Shown one piece after another: positions 1 to 9,433 of a stretch of DNA of 64,000 bases; positions within the stretch are counted from its first letter, which is position 1; each line of letters opens with the position of its first letter. The translations under genes were made by a program, and so were the position numbers. The notes under the pieces were generated by a model. The model searched no databases, was not told where the DNA came from, and saw only the letters and a program-made list of their open reading frames with translations. Source of the stretch: Dokdonella sp. (GTDB taxonomy: Bacteria; Pseudomonadota; Gammaproteobacteria; Xanthomonadales; Rhodanobacteraceae); contig JAHCAR010000002.1 of NCBI GenBank assembly GCA_019634795.1, forward strand, positions 186,001-250,000, in the 5' to 3' direction.

Positions 1-3000
1 GACATCGGCGGGCGGGATCCTGCCGAATGGGCACGGATCGCCCAGTACATGTTCGAGTACTTGCGCCAGCGCACGCCGCATACGGCGAAGATCCGGGTCT
101 TCAATCCGCAGGCCGCCGAGGAAGGCTTCGACAGCAGTCACACCATGATTGCGATCGCCACCGATGACATGCCGTTCCTGGTCGACTCGGTCTCGATGGC
201 AATCAACCAGGCGAGTCTCGCCACGCACGCGGTCATCCATCCGATCTTCTGTGTCGAGCGTGATCCGGGCGGCCATATCCTGGCCTTCGGCGACGAACAG
301 AGCGGCCGCGGCGCGGCCGAGTCGGTCATGCTGTTCGAGATCGAGCGGGTCAGCGACGCCAATGAGATAGAGGCATTGCGCAAGAACATTGCAGCGGCGG
401 TCGAGGACGTGCGCGCGGCGGTCTCTGACTGGCCGAAGATGAAGGCGAAAATGCTCGAGATCGCCGACCAGCTGCCGACCCTCAATCTTCCGTTCGACCA
501 GGCCAGCCTCGACGAGGCCCAGGAGTTCCTCAAGTGGATCGCCGACGATCACTTCACCTTCGTCGGCTATCGCGAATACCGCGTGGTCGAGGAAGGTGGC
601 GATGAATTGCTCAAGCCGATCGAGAACACGGGTCTCGGCATCATGCGCGGATCCGAAAAGGGCTTTCCGGCGCGCTCACTGAAAACCCTGGCAGCCAGCG
701 ATCTCGAGAAGTCCGGCTCGGTCGGCGCCCTGATCCTGACCAAGACCAACTCGCGTTCGCGCGTGCACCGGCCCGGTCACATGGACTACCTCTCGGTGCT
801 CGGCTTCGACGCGAGCGGCAAGCCGGTCCTCGAACAGCGTTTCCTCGGACTGCTGACCTCTTCGGCGTACATGACGCCGCCGCGCCAGGTGCCGCTGCTG
901 CGCAAGAACTACGACACCATCCTGACCCGCTCGGGGCTCAAGCGCGACTCGCATTCGGGCAAGGCGCTGCGGCACATCCTCGATACCCTTCCGCGCGACG
1001 AAGTCTTCCAGTGCTCGACCGACGAACTCTACGAGATCGCCATGGCCGTGCTCGACCTGCGCGAGCGCGCACGCACGCGCCTGTTCGTGCGACGGGACCG
1101 CTACGGCCGGTTTTTCTCGATGCTCGCCTATGTGCCGCGCGACCGCTTCAATACCGAAGTGCGCGAGCGTATCGAGGCCATGCTCAGGGACTATTTCCGC
1201 GCCGAACGCATCGACTCGACCGTACTCCTCGACGAGTCGCCGCTGGCCCGCGTGCACATGATCGTGCGTCCGAATCCGGGTGAGCGCCCGGCCTGGAACG
1301 TCGCCGAGCTCGAAGCCAATATCGCCGAGATCGTGCGCAACTGGCACGACGACCTGCGCGAGATCCTCGTCGCCAGCCACGGCGAGGAGCGCGGCAGCAA
1401 GCTTGCCAACCGCTACGGCAAGGCCTTGCCGGCCGGCTACATCGAGAAGGTCACGCCGCAGAACGCGGCTGCGGACGTCGAACTGGCCGCCGCCCTGGCC
1501 GATGCCGATGACATCCAGCTCAACCTGTACCCTTCGCAGAAACAGGATGGCGTGCTGCACTTCAAGGTGTTCCGGCTCGGCGCCGACATCACCTTGTCCG
1601 AAGTCATCCCGCTGCTCGAGAACCTCGGTCTCAGCGTGCTCACGGAGAACCTCTACGAGATCCGCAACAGCGGCAACGCGATCACCATCCAGGACATCCT
1701 GGTCCGGCCCGGTCGCCTCGCCTTCGACCTGAAGAACGTGCGCGACCTGTTCCAGGTGGCCTTCGAGCGCATCTGGCGCGGCGATGCCGAGAACGACGGT
1801 TTCAACAAGCTCGTGCTCGCCGCCCAGCTGGACTGGCGCCAGGTCAGCATCCTGCGCGGCTACTGCAAATACCTGCTGCAGACCGGCGTGCCATTCTCGC
1901 AGGCCTACATGGAGCAGACCCTGGCCAACTATCCCGACATGGCTGGCCTGCTCGTCGAGTTGTTCGAAGCCAAGTTCGATCCGCATCGCCTCGACGCCGG
2001 CGAAGAATTCATCGAGGAAGCTCGCAGCCGCCTGCGCGCCGAGATGGAGACCCTGATCCCGGCCCAGTCGCTGACCGACAATCCCGGATTGATCGACGAG
2101 CTGATCGCCTGCCGGGACCAGCCGCGCGACACCCAGTGCCGGGTCATCGCTTCGACGATCAACACCCTGCTCGGCCGCGTCGCCAGCCTCGACGAGGACC
2201 GCATCCTGCGCAGCTTCAGCGCGGTGATCCGGGCCACCTTGCGGACCAACTATTACCAGCGCGTCGATGGCAAGGCGCACGAGTACACGAGCTTCAAGTT
2301 CGATCCGTCGCAACTGAGCGAACTGCCGAAACCGCGCCCCTACCGCGAGATCTTCGTCTACTCGCCGCGCGTCGAAGGCGTGCACTTGCGCTTCGGCCCG
2401 GTCGCGCGCGGTGGCCTGCGCTGGTCGGACCGGCGCGAGGATTTCCGCACCGAGGTGCTCGGCCTGGTCAAGGCACAGATGGTCAAGAACACGGTCATCG
2501 TACCGGTCGGTTCGAAGGGCGGATTCTTCGTCAAGCGACCACCGGCCAGTGGCGAGCGCGACGCCGTGCTGGCCGAAGGTGTGGCCTGCTACCGCATGTT
2601 CATCAACGGCCTGCTCGATGTCACCGACAATCTCGTCGAGGGTGATCTCGTCCATCCGCAGGACGTGATCCGCCACGATGATGCCGACCCCTATCTGGTC
2701 GTCGCCGCCGACAAGGGCACGGCGACGTTCTCGGACATCGCCAATGCGGTCAGCGCCGAGCACGATTTCTGGCTCGGCGACGCCTTCGCCTCGGGCGGCT
2801 CGGTCGGTTACGACCACAAGGGCATGGGCATCACGGCGAAAGGCGCCTGGGAATCGGTCAAACGGCATTTCCGCGCCATGGGTCGCGACAGCCAGAGCGA
2901 GGACTTCACCTGCGTCGGCGTCGGCGACATGTCCGGCGACGTGTTCGGCAATGGCATGCTGTTGTCGCGCCACATCCGCCTGGTCGCCGCGTTCGACCAC

Positions 3001-4800
3001 CGGCATATCTTCATCGACCCGAATCCGGATGCAGCCAGTTCGTTCGCCGAGCGTGAACGCATGTTCAAGCTGCCGCGTTCGTCCTGGGCCGACTACGACG
3101 CGAAGCTGATTTCGGCAGGGGGTGGCATCTATCCGCGCTCGGCCAAGACCATCGACCTCTCCGCCGAAGCCGCGGCGGCACTCGGCATCGATGGCGGCGC
3201 CCAGAAGCTGACTCCGAACGAACTGCTCACGGCGATCCTCAAGGCGCCGGTCGATCTGCTCTGGAATGGCGGCATCGGCACCTACGTGAAGGCCGCCAGC
3301 GAAACCCATGCCGATGCCGGCGACCGCGCCAACAATGCGATCCGCATCAACGGCGACGAACTTCGCTGCAAGGTCATCGGTGAGGGCGGCAACCTCGGCA
3401 TGACCCAGCGCGGACGCATCGAGGCAGCCCAGAATGGCGTGCTGCTCAATACCGACTTCATCGACAACTCGGCCGGTGTGGATACGTCCGATCACGAGGT
3501 CAACATCAAGATCCTGCTCAATGATGCGGTTCGTCGCGGCGAGATGAGCGTCGAACAGCGCAATGAATTGCTGCGCGAGATGACCGACGAGGTCGAGCGC
3601 CTGGTCCTGTTCGACAACTACCGGCAGAACGAGGCGATCAGCATCATGGAGCGCATGTCGGTGTCACGGCTCGGCTCCAAGCAGCACCTCGTGCGCACAC
3701 TCGAGGCGCAGGGTCTGCTCGACCGCCAGATCGAGTTCCTGCCGAGTGAAAAGGAGTTTGCCGAGCGCAAGGCACGGGGTGTCGGCCTGACCCGACCGGA
3801 ACTCGCGATCCTGCTGTCCTATTCGAAAATCGTGATCTTCCAGCAGCTGCTCGATTCCGACGTGCCGGAGGATCCCTATCTTTCCAAGGAACTGCGTCGC
3901 TACTTCCCGGAACCGCTGCGCGAGCGCTTCGCCGAGCACATGGAGCGGCACCGCCTGAAGCGCGAAATCATCGCCACGGCAGTGACCAACTCGATGGTCA
4001 ACCGCATGGGCGCGACCTTCATGCTGCGCATGCAGGAGGACACCGGACAATCGCCCGCGGCCGTCGCCAAGGCCTTCAACATCGCCCGCGAAGTGCTCGA
4101 TGCGCGCACCCTGTGGGCCGAGATCGAGGCGCTCGACGGCAAGGTCAACGGCAACGCCCAGATCGATGCGAACCTGGCCATCTGGAGCCTGCTGCGCACG
4201 ATGACGCGCTGGTTGCTCAACCATCCCGGCGAAGTCCACGACATCGCCGCGGCGGTCGAGCGCTACGAGCCGCCGATGCGCGAACTGCGGGCCCGCATCG
4301 ACGCAGTGACCAGCGCCGCCGAGAATGCCGTCTTCGAGGCCGGCCGCGCCCAGTGGATCGAGCAGGGCTTCCCGGAGCAGCTGGCCGATCAGCTGGCCCA
4401 CCTGCCTTCGCTCGCTTCGGCCATGGACATCGCCCTCGTCGCCCAGCAGAGCGGCCACAGCGTCGTCGACGTGGCTTCGGTCTTCTTTGCCGTCGGCGAG
4501 GCCCTGAACCTGAAGTGGCTGATGGAAAAGGTCGAGGACCTGCCGGTCGAAACGCGTTGGCATGCGCATGCGCGCGGTTCGCTGCGCGACGAACTGCTCT
4601 CGCACCAGCGCGCGCTGGTCTCGCAGATGCTGGCCTTCGAATGCGCAGGCGAGGGCGCCCATCGCGTCGCTGCCTGGATCGGTCGCGACGATCCGACCCT
4701 CAAGGCGCTGCTCAGCACGCTCGCCGACATGCGCAGCCAGGTCGTCATCGACTATCCGATCGTCTCGGTTGCGGTGCGCCGGCTGGCGCAGCTGGTCTAG
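1..4800 (+). CDS. gdhB: NAD-specific glutamate dehydrogenase, large (GDH-180) type, 5' truncated
   Basis: Catabolic NAD-dependent glutamate dehydrogenase, converting glutamate to 2-oxoglutarate and ammonia. The reading frame is open from base 1, so the start lies outside the window; about 1599 residues are visible and the full family is about 1600-1650. The N-terminal regulatory half (ACT-like modules) is followed by the catalytic core: VARGGLRWSDRREDF near residue 800, the K-rich substrate segment GSKGGFFVKR just after, and the nucleotide-binding stretch VGVGDMSGDVFGNGM near residue 975. A helical C-terminal domain ends at the TAG at 4798. The first ATG in frame (49) is internal. Identification is firm from the long conserved core. 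It stands alone here, followed by NAD kinase after 89 bp with a hairpin between. A regulatory region cannot be seen. Confidence 0.95.
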   Translation, partial: DIGGRDPAEWARIAQYMFEYLRQRTPHTAKIRVFNPQAAEEGFDSSHTMIAIATDDMPFLVDSVSMAINQASLATHAVIHPIFCVERDPGGHILAFGDEQSGRGAAESVMLFEIERVSDANEIEALRKNIAAAVEDVRAAVSDWPKMKAKMLEIADQLPTLNLPFDQASLDEAQEFLKWIADDHFTFVGYREYRVVEEGGDELLKPIENTGLGIMRGSEKGFPARSLKTLAASDLEKSGSVGALILTKTNSRSRVHRPGHMDYLSVLGFDASGKPVLEQRFLGLLTSSAYMTPPRQVPLLRKNYDTILTRSGLKRDSHSGKALRHILDTLPRDEVFQCSTDELYEIAMAVLDLRERARTRLFVRRDRYGRFFSMLAYVPRDRFNTEVRERIEAMLRDYFRAERIDSTVLLDESPLARVHMIVRPNPGERPAWNVAELEANIAEIVRNWHDDLREILVASHGEERGSKLANRYGKALPAGYIEKVTPQNAAADVELAAALADADDIQLNLYPSQKQDGVLHFKVFRLGADITLSEVIPLLENLGLSVLTENLYEIRNSGNAITIQDILVRPGRLAFDLKNVRDLFQVAFERIWRGDAENDGFNKLVLAAQLDWRQVSILRGYCKYLLQTGVPFSQAYMEQTLANYPDMAGLLVELFEAKFDPHRLDAGEEFIEEARSRLRAEMETLIPAQSLTDNPGLIDELIACRDQPRDTQCRVIASTINTLLGRVASLDEDRILRSFSAVIRATLRTNYYQRVDGKAHEYTSFKFDPSQLSELPKPRPYREIFVYSPRVEGVHLRFGPVARGGLRWSDRREDFRTEVLGLVKAQMVKNTVIVPVGSKGGFFVKRPPASGERDAVLAEGVACYRMFINGLLDVTDNLVEGDLVHPQDVIRHDDADPYLVVAADKGTATFSDIANAVSAEHDFWLGDAFASGGSVGYDHKGMGITAKGAWESVKRHFRAMGRDSQSEDFTCVGVGDMSGDVFGNGMLLSRHIRLVAAFDHRHIFIDPNPDAASSFAERERMFKLPRSSWADYDAKLISAGGGIYPRSAKTIDLSAEAAAALGIDGGAQKLTPNELLTAILKAPVDLLWNGGIGTYVKAASETHADAGDRANNAIRINGDELRCKVIGEGGNLGMTQRGRIEAAQNGVLLNTDFIDNSAGVDTSDHEVNIKILLNDAVRRGEMSVEQRNELLREMTDEVERLVLFDNYRQNEAISIMERMSVSRLGSKQHLVRTLEAQGLLDRQIEFLPSEKEFAERKARGVGLTRPELAILLSYSKIVIFQQLLDSDVPEDPYLSKELRRYFPEPLRERFAEHMERHRLKREIIATAVTNSMVNRMGATFMLRMQEDTGQSPAAVAKAFNIAREVLDARTLWAEIEALDGKVNGNAQIDANLAIWSLLRTMTRWLLNHPGEVHDIAAAVERYEPPMRELRARIDAVTSAAENAVFEAGRAQWIEQGFPEQLADQLAHLPSLASAMDIALVAQQSGHSVVDVASVFFAVGEALNLKWLMEKVEDLPVETRWHAHARGSLRDELLSHQRALVSQMLAFECAGEGAHRVAAWIGRDDPTLKALLSTLADMRSQVVIDYPIVSVAVRRLAQLV

Positions 4801-4805
4801 GCTGT

Positions 4806-4834
4806 ACGGGCGGGATCCATCGGGTTCCGCCCGT
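4806..4834 (+). terminator. Possible rho-independent terminator after glutamate dehydrogenase
   Basis: A 10-bp hairpin: ACGGGCGGGA pairs with TTCCGCCCGT (one G-T wobble) around a 9-base loop, six bases past the GDH stop. The following CTGTTAG is only weakly U-rich, so termination is uncertain. Confidence 0.45.
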
Positions 4835-4889
4835 CTGTTAGAGTCGGGGCCTGCTGCGGGGCGCAGCGCCAACCACGCGGGGTGACAAG

Positions 4890-5654
4890 GTGACTCAGCG
4901 CATCGCACTGGTGGCGAGCCATGGCCCGGAGGCCCAGGCCGAGCTGGCCAAGCTCAAGGAACGCTATGGCGACGTCGCGCCGGAAGAGGCCGACGTCATC
5001 GTGGCCCTCGGTGGCGACGGCTTCATGCTGCGTACCCTGCATCGCCACCTGAGCCTCGGCAAGCCGGTCTACGGCATGAAGCTCGGTACGGTCGGATTCC
5101 TGCTCAATCCGTTTCATGCCGATGACCTGCCCGCGCGGATCGCGCGCGCACAGCCGACGGTCATGCGCCCGCTGGCCATGCACGCCCATTCGGAGTCCGG
5201 CACCAGTGTCGAGGCGCTCGCTTTCAACGAAGTCTCGCTGCTGCGCCAGACCAAGCAGGCGGCGCACATCCGCGTCTCGCTGAATGGCGTCGTGCGCATC
5301 GAGGAACTGATGTGCGATGGCGTCCTCGTTGCAACACCGGCCGGGTCCACGGCCTACAACCTGTCCGCGCACGGCCCGATCCTGCCGATCGGCTCGAAGC
5401 TGCTGGCGATGACGCCGATCAGCCCGTTTCGCCCACGACGGTGGCGCGGCGCCGTGCTGCCGGAGACCACCGAAATCAAGTTCGAGATCCTCGATCCCTA
5501 CAAGCGTCCGGTCAGCGCCACGGCCGACTCTAGCGAGGTGCGCGATGTCGTCGAGGTGGTGATCCGCGAGTCGACCGAGCAGACTGTGACCCTGCTGTTC
5601 GACCCTGAACTCAACCTCGAGGAACGCATCCTCAAGGAACAGTTCACGGTCTAG
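4890..5654 (+). CDS. nadK: NAD kinase
   Basis: ATP-dependent phosphorylation of NAD to NADP in the cytoplasm. The 254-residue length is slightly short for the family but complete. The GGDGFML signature lies at about residues 41-47, the FNEVSLL segment follows mid-protein, and the [11 protein letters not shown] nucleotide-binding loop is near residue 150. The start is GTG at 4890, with a GGGGTGA stretch just upstream as a plausible ribosome site; no ATG fits the conserved N-terminus (TQRIALVAS). It follows GDH in the same direction, but the intervening hairpin suggests its own promoter. The family is certain; the GTG start is the likely choice. Confidence 0.93.
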   Translation: MTQRIALVASHGPEAQAELAKLKERYGDVAPEEADVIVALGGDGFMLRTLHRHLSLGKPVYGMKLGTVGFLLNPFHADDLPARIARAQPTVMRPLAMHAHSESGTSVEALAFNEVSLLRQTKQAAHIRVSLNGVVRIEELMCDGVLVATPAGSTAYNLSAHGPILPIGSKLLAMTPISPFRPRRWRGAVLPETTEIKFEILDPYKRPVSATADSSEVRDVVEVVIRESTEQTVTLLFDPELNLEERILKEQFTV

Positions 5655-5759
5655 GGGGCGGTCCTAGTCAGGAGCCACAACTTCCCTTAGAGTCCGGGGT
5701 TGGCCCGCATCGCGGGACGTCTGCCCATGGAACGGGCCAACTCTTGGGGGAGTTTGCCG

Positions 5760-7277
5760 ATGACCGTTCCATTCCTGCGCATTGCACCCTTGGCCCTCGC
5801 TTGCGCGGCCGCCATGGCTCCGGTTGGCGCCGCCGAGATCGAGGCCGGACTGCGTGCCGAGGCACAGCGGTCCGGCACTGTCGACAGCCTGATCGTGCTC
5901 GCTGCGAAGGCGCCGAAAAACCTGTTGCGCAGTGAAGGAAACTACCTCGAACGTCGGCGCAACCTGGTCGATACGCTGAGGGCGACGGCCGATGTGAGCC
6001 AGGCGGATCTTCGCGCATGGCTCGACGCGCAAGGCATCGCCTATCGTCCGTTCTGGATCGTCAACATGATCGAGGCGTCGCTGACCGCGGGGCAACTCGA
6101 TGCGTTGGCTGGCCGGGAAGATATCGCCAAGATCGAGTCGAATCGGGCTTACAAGCTCAAACAACCGGTCGAGAGCGGCCCGTTTCCCAAGTCTCAGTCC
6201 GAAGGTTCAGCGGAAGGGCCGGAATCGGCCGCACCTCAGGCTATCGAGTGGGGCGTCAACAAGGTCCGTGCTCCAATGGTCTGGGCTGCCGGATATACGG
6301 GCCAGGGCGTCGTGATTGCCGGACAGGACACCGGCATCCGCTGGACGCACAACGCGATCAAGTCCAAGTACCGCGGCTGGAACGGAGTGATGGCGGATCA
6401 CAACTACAACTGGCACGACTCCATCCATGTCACCGGAAGCTCCTGCGGTGCCGATTCGCCGTTTCCCTGCGACGATCACGGCCATGGCAGCCATACGATC
6501 GGCACAATGGTCGGCGATGACGGCAACGGCAATCAGGTCGGCGTGGCGCCTGGCGCGAAATGGATCGGCTGCCGCAACATGAATTCCGGCGACGGTACCC
6601 CGGCAAGGTACAACGAGTGCGCGCAGTGGTTTCTGGCACCGACCGACCTGAGCGGAGCCAACCCGAACCCCGATCTGGCGCCCGACGTGATCAGCAATTC
6701 CTGGGGATGTCCGGCCAGTGAAGGCTGTACCGCGGGTGATGAAATCCGGCAGGCGATCGAAAACCTGGTCGCAGGCGGTATCGTTTTCGTCGTCGCGGCG
6801 GGCAACGGTGGCTCATCCTGTGGCGGCATCATCGACCCGCCGGCGATTTACGATGCATCGTTCACGATCGGATCGATGACCTCGAGCGATACGATGTCGA
6901 GCTTCTCGCTGCGTGGACCGGGCCTGGGTTCATCAAGCACCAAGCCTGACGTCATCGCACCCGGTTCGAACGTGCGTTCGATCAACAATTCCAGCGATTC
7001 GGGCTACATGACCATCAGCGGCACCAGCATGGCAACGCCCCATGTGGCCGGCGTGGTCGCGTTGCTCATGTCGGCCAATCCTGCTCTGAAGGGCGATCCA
7101 GCGCGGGTCGCGCAGATCCTCAGGGATACCGCGGTACCGATCAGCGATTCGCAGGTCTGCGGAGGTGTCCCTGCGACTACGTATCCCAATCCGGTTCAGG
7201 GCATGGGCCGCGTCGACGCCTGGAATGCCTATCAGCTCGCTACCGAAATGATCTTCGTCGACAGTTTCGAGGATTGA
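5760..7277 (+). CDS. Secreted S8 (subtilisin-like) serine protease with C-terminal F-x-D-x-F tail
   Basis: Extracellular subtilase of 505 residues. The ATG at 5760 has a GGGGAG ribosome site and gives a Sec signal peptide (basic-poor, FLRIAPLALACAAAMA, cleavage near AAEIEAG); an upstream in-frame start would bury this signal. A propeptide-like region spans about residues 30-135. The catalytic domain shows Asp in IAGQDTGIRW, His in DDHGHGSHTIG, oxyanion Asn in VVAAGNGG, and Ser in SGTSMATPHVAG. The protein ends in EMIFVDSFED, a short tail shared with three other exported proteins of this window (see findings). It is monocistronic between nadK and a nucleotidase gene. Substrate unknown. Confidence 0.93.
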   Translation: MTVPFLRIAPLALACAAAMAPVGAAEIEAGLRAEAQRSGTVDSLIVLAAKAPKNLLRSEGNYLERRRNLVDTLRATADVSQADLRAWLDAQGIAYRPFWIVNMIEASLTAGQLDALAGREDIAKIESNRAYKLKQPVESGPFPKSQSEGSAEGPESAAPQAIEWGVNKVRAPMVWAAGYTGQGVVIAGQDTGIRWTHNAIKSKYRGWNGVMADHNYNWHDSIHVTGSSCGADSPFPCDDHGHGSHTIGTMVGDDGNGNQVGVAPGAKWIGCRNMNSGDGTPARYNECAQWFLAPTDLSGANPNPDLAPDVISNSWGCPASEGCTAGDEIRQAIENLVAGGIVFVVAAGNGGSSCGGIIDPPAIYDASFTIGSMTSSDTMSSFSLRGPGLGSSSTKPDVIAPGSNVRSINNSSDSGYMTISGTSMATPHVAGVVALLMSANPALKGDPARVAQILRDTAVPISDSQVCGGVPATTYPNPVQGMGRVDAWNAYQLATEMIFVDSFED

Positions 7278-7304
7278 TCCCGGGCACCCTGTAAGATCCG
7301 CTCC

Positions 7305-8243
7305 ATGGGTGCCCGATCCGAAACGCCTGATGCTGCTGCGTCGACGACCAGCGACAAGCTGGTCGTCGCCATTTCCTCGCGCGCGCTTTTCGACCTCGGC
7401 GACAGCCATGAGTTGTTCGAGCGCGAGGGGCTCGACGCCTACGCGCGCTACCAGATCGCCCACGAGGACGAGCTGCTGCAGCCGGGAATCGCGTTTCCGC
7501 TGGTACAGAAGCTGCTGCGCCTGAATGCGCTGGTACCCGAGGCACCACGGGTCGAGGTGATCCTGCTTTCGCGCAACTCGGCCGACACCGGCCTGCGCAT
7601 CTTCAATGCGATCGAGCACTACGGACTCGACATCGTGCGCGCGGCGTTCACCAATGGCGCACCGACGGCTTCATATGCGCACCCGTTCGGGGCCAACCTG
7701 TTTCTCTCGGCCAATGTCGAGGATGTTCGTCGCGCTCTGACGGCGGGCGTTGCCGCGGCGACGATCCTGCCCTCAAAGGCGCCCGAGCTGCCGTCCGAGC
7801 AGTTGCGCATCGCCTTCGACGGCGATGCGGTCATCTTCGGCGACGATTCCGAGCGCGTTTCCCATCACGAGGGCCTCGATGCCTTCCATCGCAACGAGAG
7901 GGCGCGGGTCAACGAGCCGCTGGCAGTCGGTCCTTTCCGCACCTTTCTCGAGGCCCTGCATCGTATCCAGGCGGCCTTCCCGATCGAAACCTCGCCGATA
8001 CGCACCGCCCTCGTCACCGCACGCTCGGCGCCGGCGCACAAGCGCGTGATCCTGACCTTGCGCAGCTGGGGTATCCGCCTCGACGAGGCCCTGTTCCTTG
8101 GCGGTCGTTCGAAGGGTCCCTTCCTCGAGGCCTTCGGCGCCGACATCTTCTTCGATGATTCGATGCTCAACGTCGAATCAGCGCGCCAGCACGTCGCCAC
8201 CGGGCACGTGCCGCATGGCGTCCACAACCCGTCTTCCGATTGA
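7305..8243 (+). CDS. Cytosolic 5'-nucleotidase (cN-I-like, PF06189 family)
   Basis: Dephosphorylates nucleoside 5'-monophosphates. The 312-residue protein has the family N-terminus LVVAISSRALFDLGDSHELFE, in which the nucleophile-region aspartates sit in DLGD, then VEVILLSRNSADTGLRIF and later LVTARSAPAHKRVILTLRSWG with FLGGRSKGPFLEAFGADIFFDDS, a HAD-like C-terminal acidic motif. The ATG at 7305 is the only sensible start. It lies 27 bp after the protease gene and 67 bp before an unknown gene. No signal peptide, consistent with a cytosolic enzyme. Nucleotide preference cannot be read from sequence. Confidence 0.85.
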   Translation: MGARSETPDAAASTTSDKLVVAISSRALFDLGDSHELFEREGLDAYARYQIAHEDELLQPGIAFPLVQKLLRLNALVPEAPRVEVILLSRNSADTGLRIFNAIEHYGLDIVRAAFTNGAPTASYAHPFGANLFLSANVEDVRRALTAGVAAATILPSKAPELPSEQLRIAFDGDAVIFGDDSERVSHHEGLDAFHRNERARVNEPLAVGPFRTFLEALHRIQAAFPIETSPIRTALVTARSAPAHKRVILTLRSWGIRLDEALFLGGRSKGPFLEAFGADIFFDDSMLNVESARQHVATGHVPHGVHNPSSD

Positions 8244-8310
8244 TGGTTCCGCAGCGGCGAGCCGGGCTGCTATCGTGCGGCCATCCGGGACCACCCATTG
8301 GCGGCAATTC

Positions 8311-8802
8311 ATGCTTGATGATTTCATAGTCGTTACCGAAGTGGCCGAGGGACCGGCCGTTGCGGAACAGGTATTCCAGCGCAAGTTCAGGCTTTCGGTC
8401 CCGGATTTCCCGCATCACATCGTCACCTTCTTCCGCAAGGACTGGCACTGCCTCGTGCCGTTTTCCTATGTGCATATTCGCCCACGCGGCGACATCTATC
8501 TGGTCGGCGGCGCTGCCACCGACGGTCGCGTGTTCGCGATGATGAGCGAGCAGCAACGCGAGCAGGTCACGGCCTCCGGCGGCGTGTATCTGAATGCCCT
8601 GCGCTACGCCTTCGACCGCTTTGCCGACCGCTGCGAAGCCTATTTCGGCTATTGCGGGGACGCACGGGCCTGGGAGGTCGACATGCAGGCCGGATTTGAA
8701 CCGACCGCCCATGAGAAACTGATCGCACGCTGGCACAAGCCAGTCGAACCGGGGCGCAAGCTCGAGCTGGTCGAGCAGGCGCGGACCTGGATTCCATTCT
8801 GA
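8311..8802 (+). CDS. Conserved hypothetical protein, first of a tandem paralogue pair
   Basis: Protein of 163 residues that I do not recognise. The ATG at 8311 is chosen because homology to the next gene begins just after it; the frame remains open upstream, but that stretch is inside the nucleotidase gene. It aligns over nearly its whole length with the product of 8880-9416: shared VFQRKF/LFQRKF, GDIYLVGG/GDVYLSGG, ALRYAF/LLKYAF, FGYCGDARAWEV/FGHCGDPRALEV, and AGFEPTAHEKLIARWHK/AGFVQTEHEHVIVHWHK. The last block resembles the final strands of GNAT acetyltransferases (asymmetric Asn/Asp, then AGF), but the acetyl-CoA loop is not visible. No membrane segment or signal peptide. Confidence 0.75.
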   Translation: MLDDFIVVTEVAEGPAVAEQVFQRKFRLSVPDFPHHIVTFFRKDWHCLVPFSYVHIRPRGDIYLVGGAATDGRVFAMMSEQQREQVTASGGVYLNALRYAFDRFADRCEAYFGYCGDARAWEVDMQAGFEPTAHEKLIARWHKPVEPGRKLELVEQARTWIPF

Positions 8803-8879
8803 GGCCATGGTCCAGGCCGGATACATGTGTCCTCACCGCACAAGCATTGCGCCAGCGCAGGCGCCATCGGGGGGTCAAG

Positions 8880-9416
8880 ATGCAGACGGGTGAACTGTTC
8901 GATTCACGTGAAGTCCTGCCCGAGTCGTTGCGGGAATTCATCGCCATCAGTGAAATCGATCACGCGGAACTGCTTGTGTCCAGGCTGTTCCAGCGCAAGT
9001 TCGGCCATTCGCCGCCGACCTATCCGCGGCATCTCGTTGCTTTCTACCGTGACCCAGCGGGAGCACTGCATGTGGGCGGCTACTCGCACATGATGCCGTT
9101 CGGCGATGTGTATCTGTCGGGAGGATCCTGCACCAATGGTGAAACCGCGCGCCTGATGTCGCCAGGCGAGCGCGATGCGCTGCGCGACGCCGGTGGCATC
9201 TGGTTCCATCTGCTCAAGTATGCCTTTCGCAAGTACGCGGACTGTTGCGATGCATTTTTCGGTCATTGCGGCGATCCGCGGGCGCTTGAGGTGGCCCTTG
9301 CAGCGGGCTTCGTTCAGACTGAACACGAGCACGTGATCGTGCATTGGCACAAGGCGCTGCACCCGAACATCCGGCGCGCCCTGCTGGCCAAGGTCCACGC
9401 CCTCGGCACATTCTGA
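8880..9416 (+). CDS. Conserved hypothetical protein, second of a tandem paralogue pair
   Basis: Protein of 178 residues, paralogous to the preceding gene product and probably a local duplication. The ATG at 8880 (MQTGELFDSREV) is preferred over an upstream in-frame start at 8847. It carries an N-terminal extension of about 18 residues relative to the paralogue. Conserved blocks are LFQRKFGHSPPTYPRHLV, GDVYLSGGSC, KYAFRKYADCCDAFFGHCGD, and a terminal AGF-x-QTEHEH-x4-HWHK segment. Several cysteines and histidines are shared with the paralogue, so a metal or redox role is conceivable, but this is inference. It converges on the deacetylase gene with 17 bp between stops. Confidence 0.75.
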   Translation: MQTGELFDSREVLPESLREFIAISEIDHAELLVSRLFQRKFGHSPPTYPRHLVAFYRDPAGALHVGGYSHMMPFGDVYLSGGSCTNGETARLMSPGERDALRDAGGIWFHLLKYAFRKYADCCDAFFGHCGDPRALEVALAAGFVQTEHEHVIVHWHKALHPNIRRALLAKVHALGTF

Positions 9417-9433
9417 GCGGGACAACGGCAAGG

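Noticed and set aside
676-3495. Very long open frame (939 codons) on the minus strand opposite glutamate dehydrogenase
   Set aside because: It is a shadow of the real gene in GC-rich DNA: no family resemblance, Asp/Arg/Gly-rich composition, and the plus-strand protein is clearly GDH.
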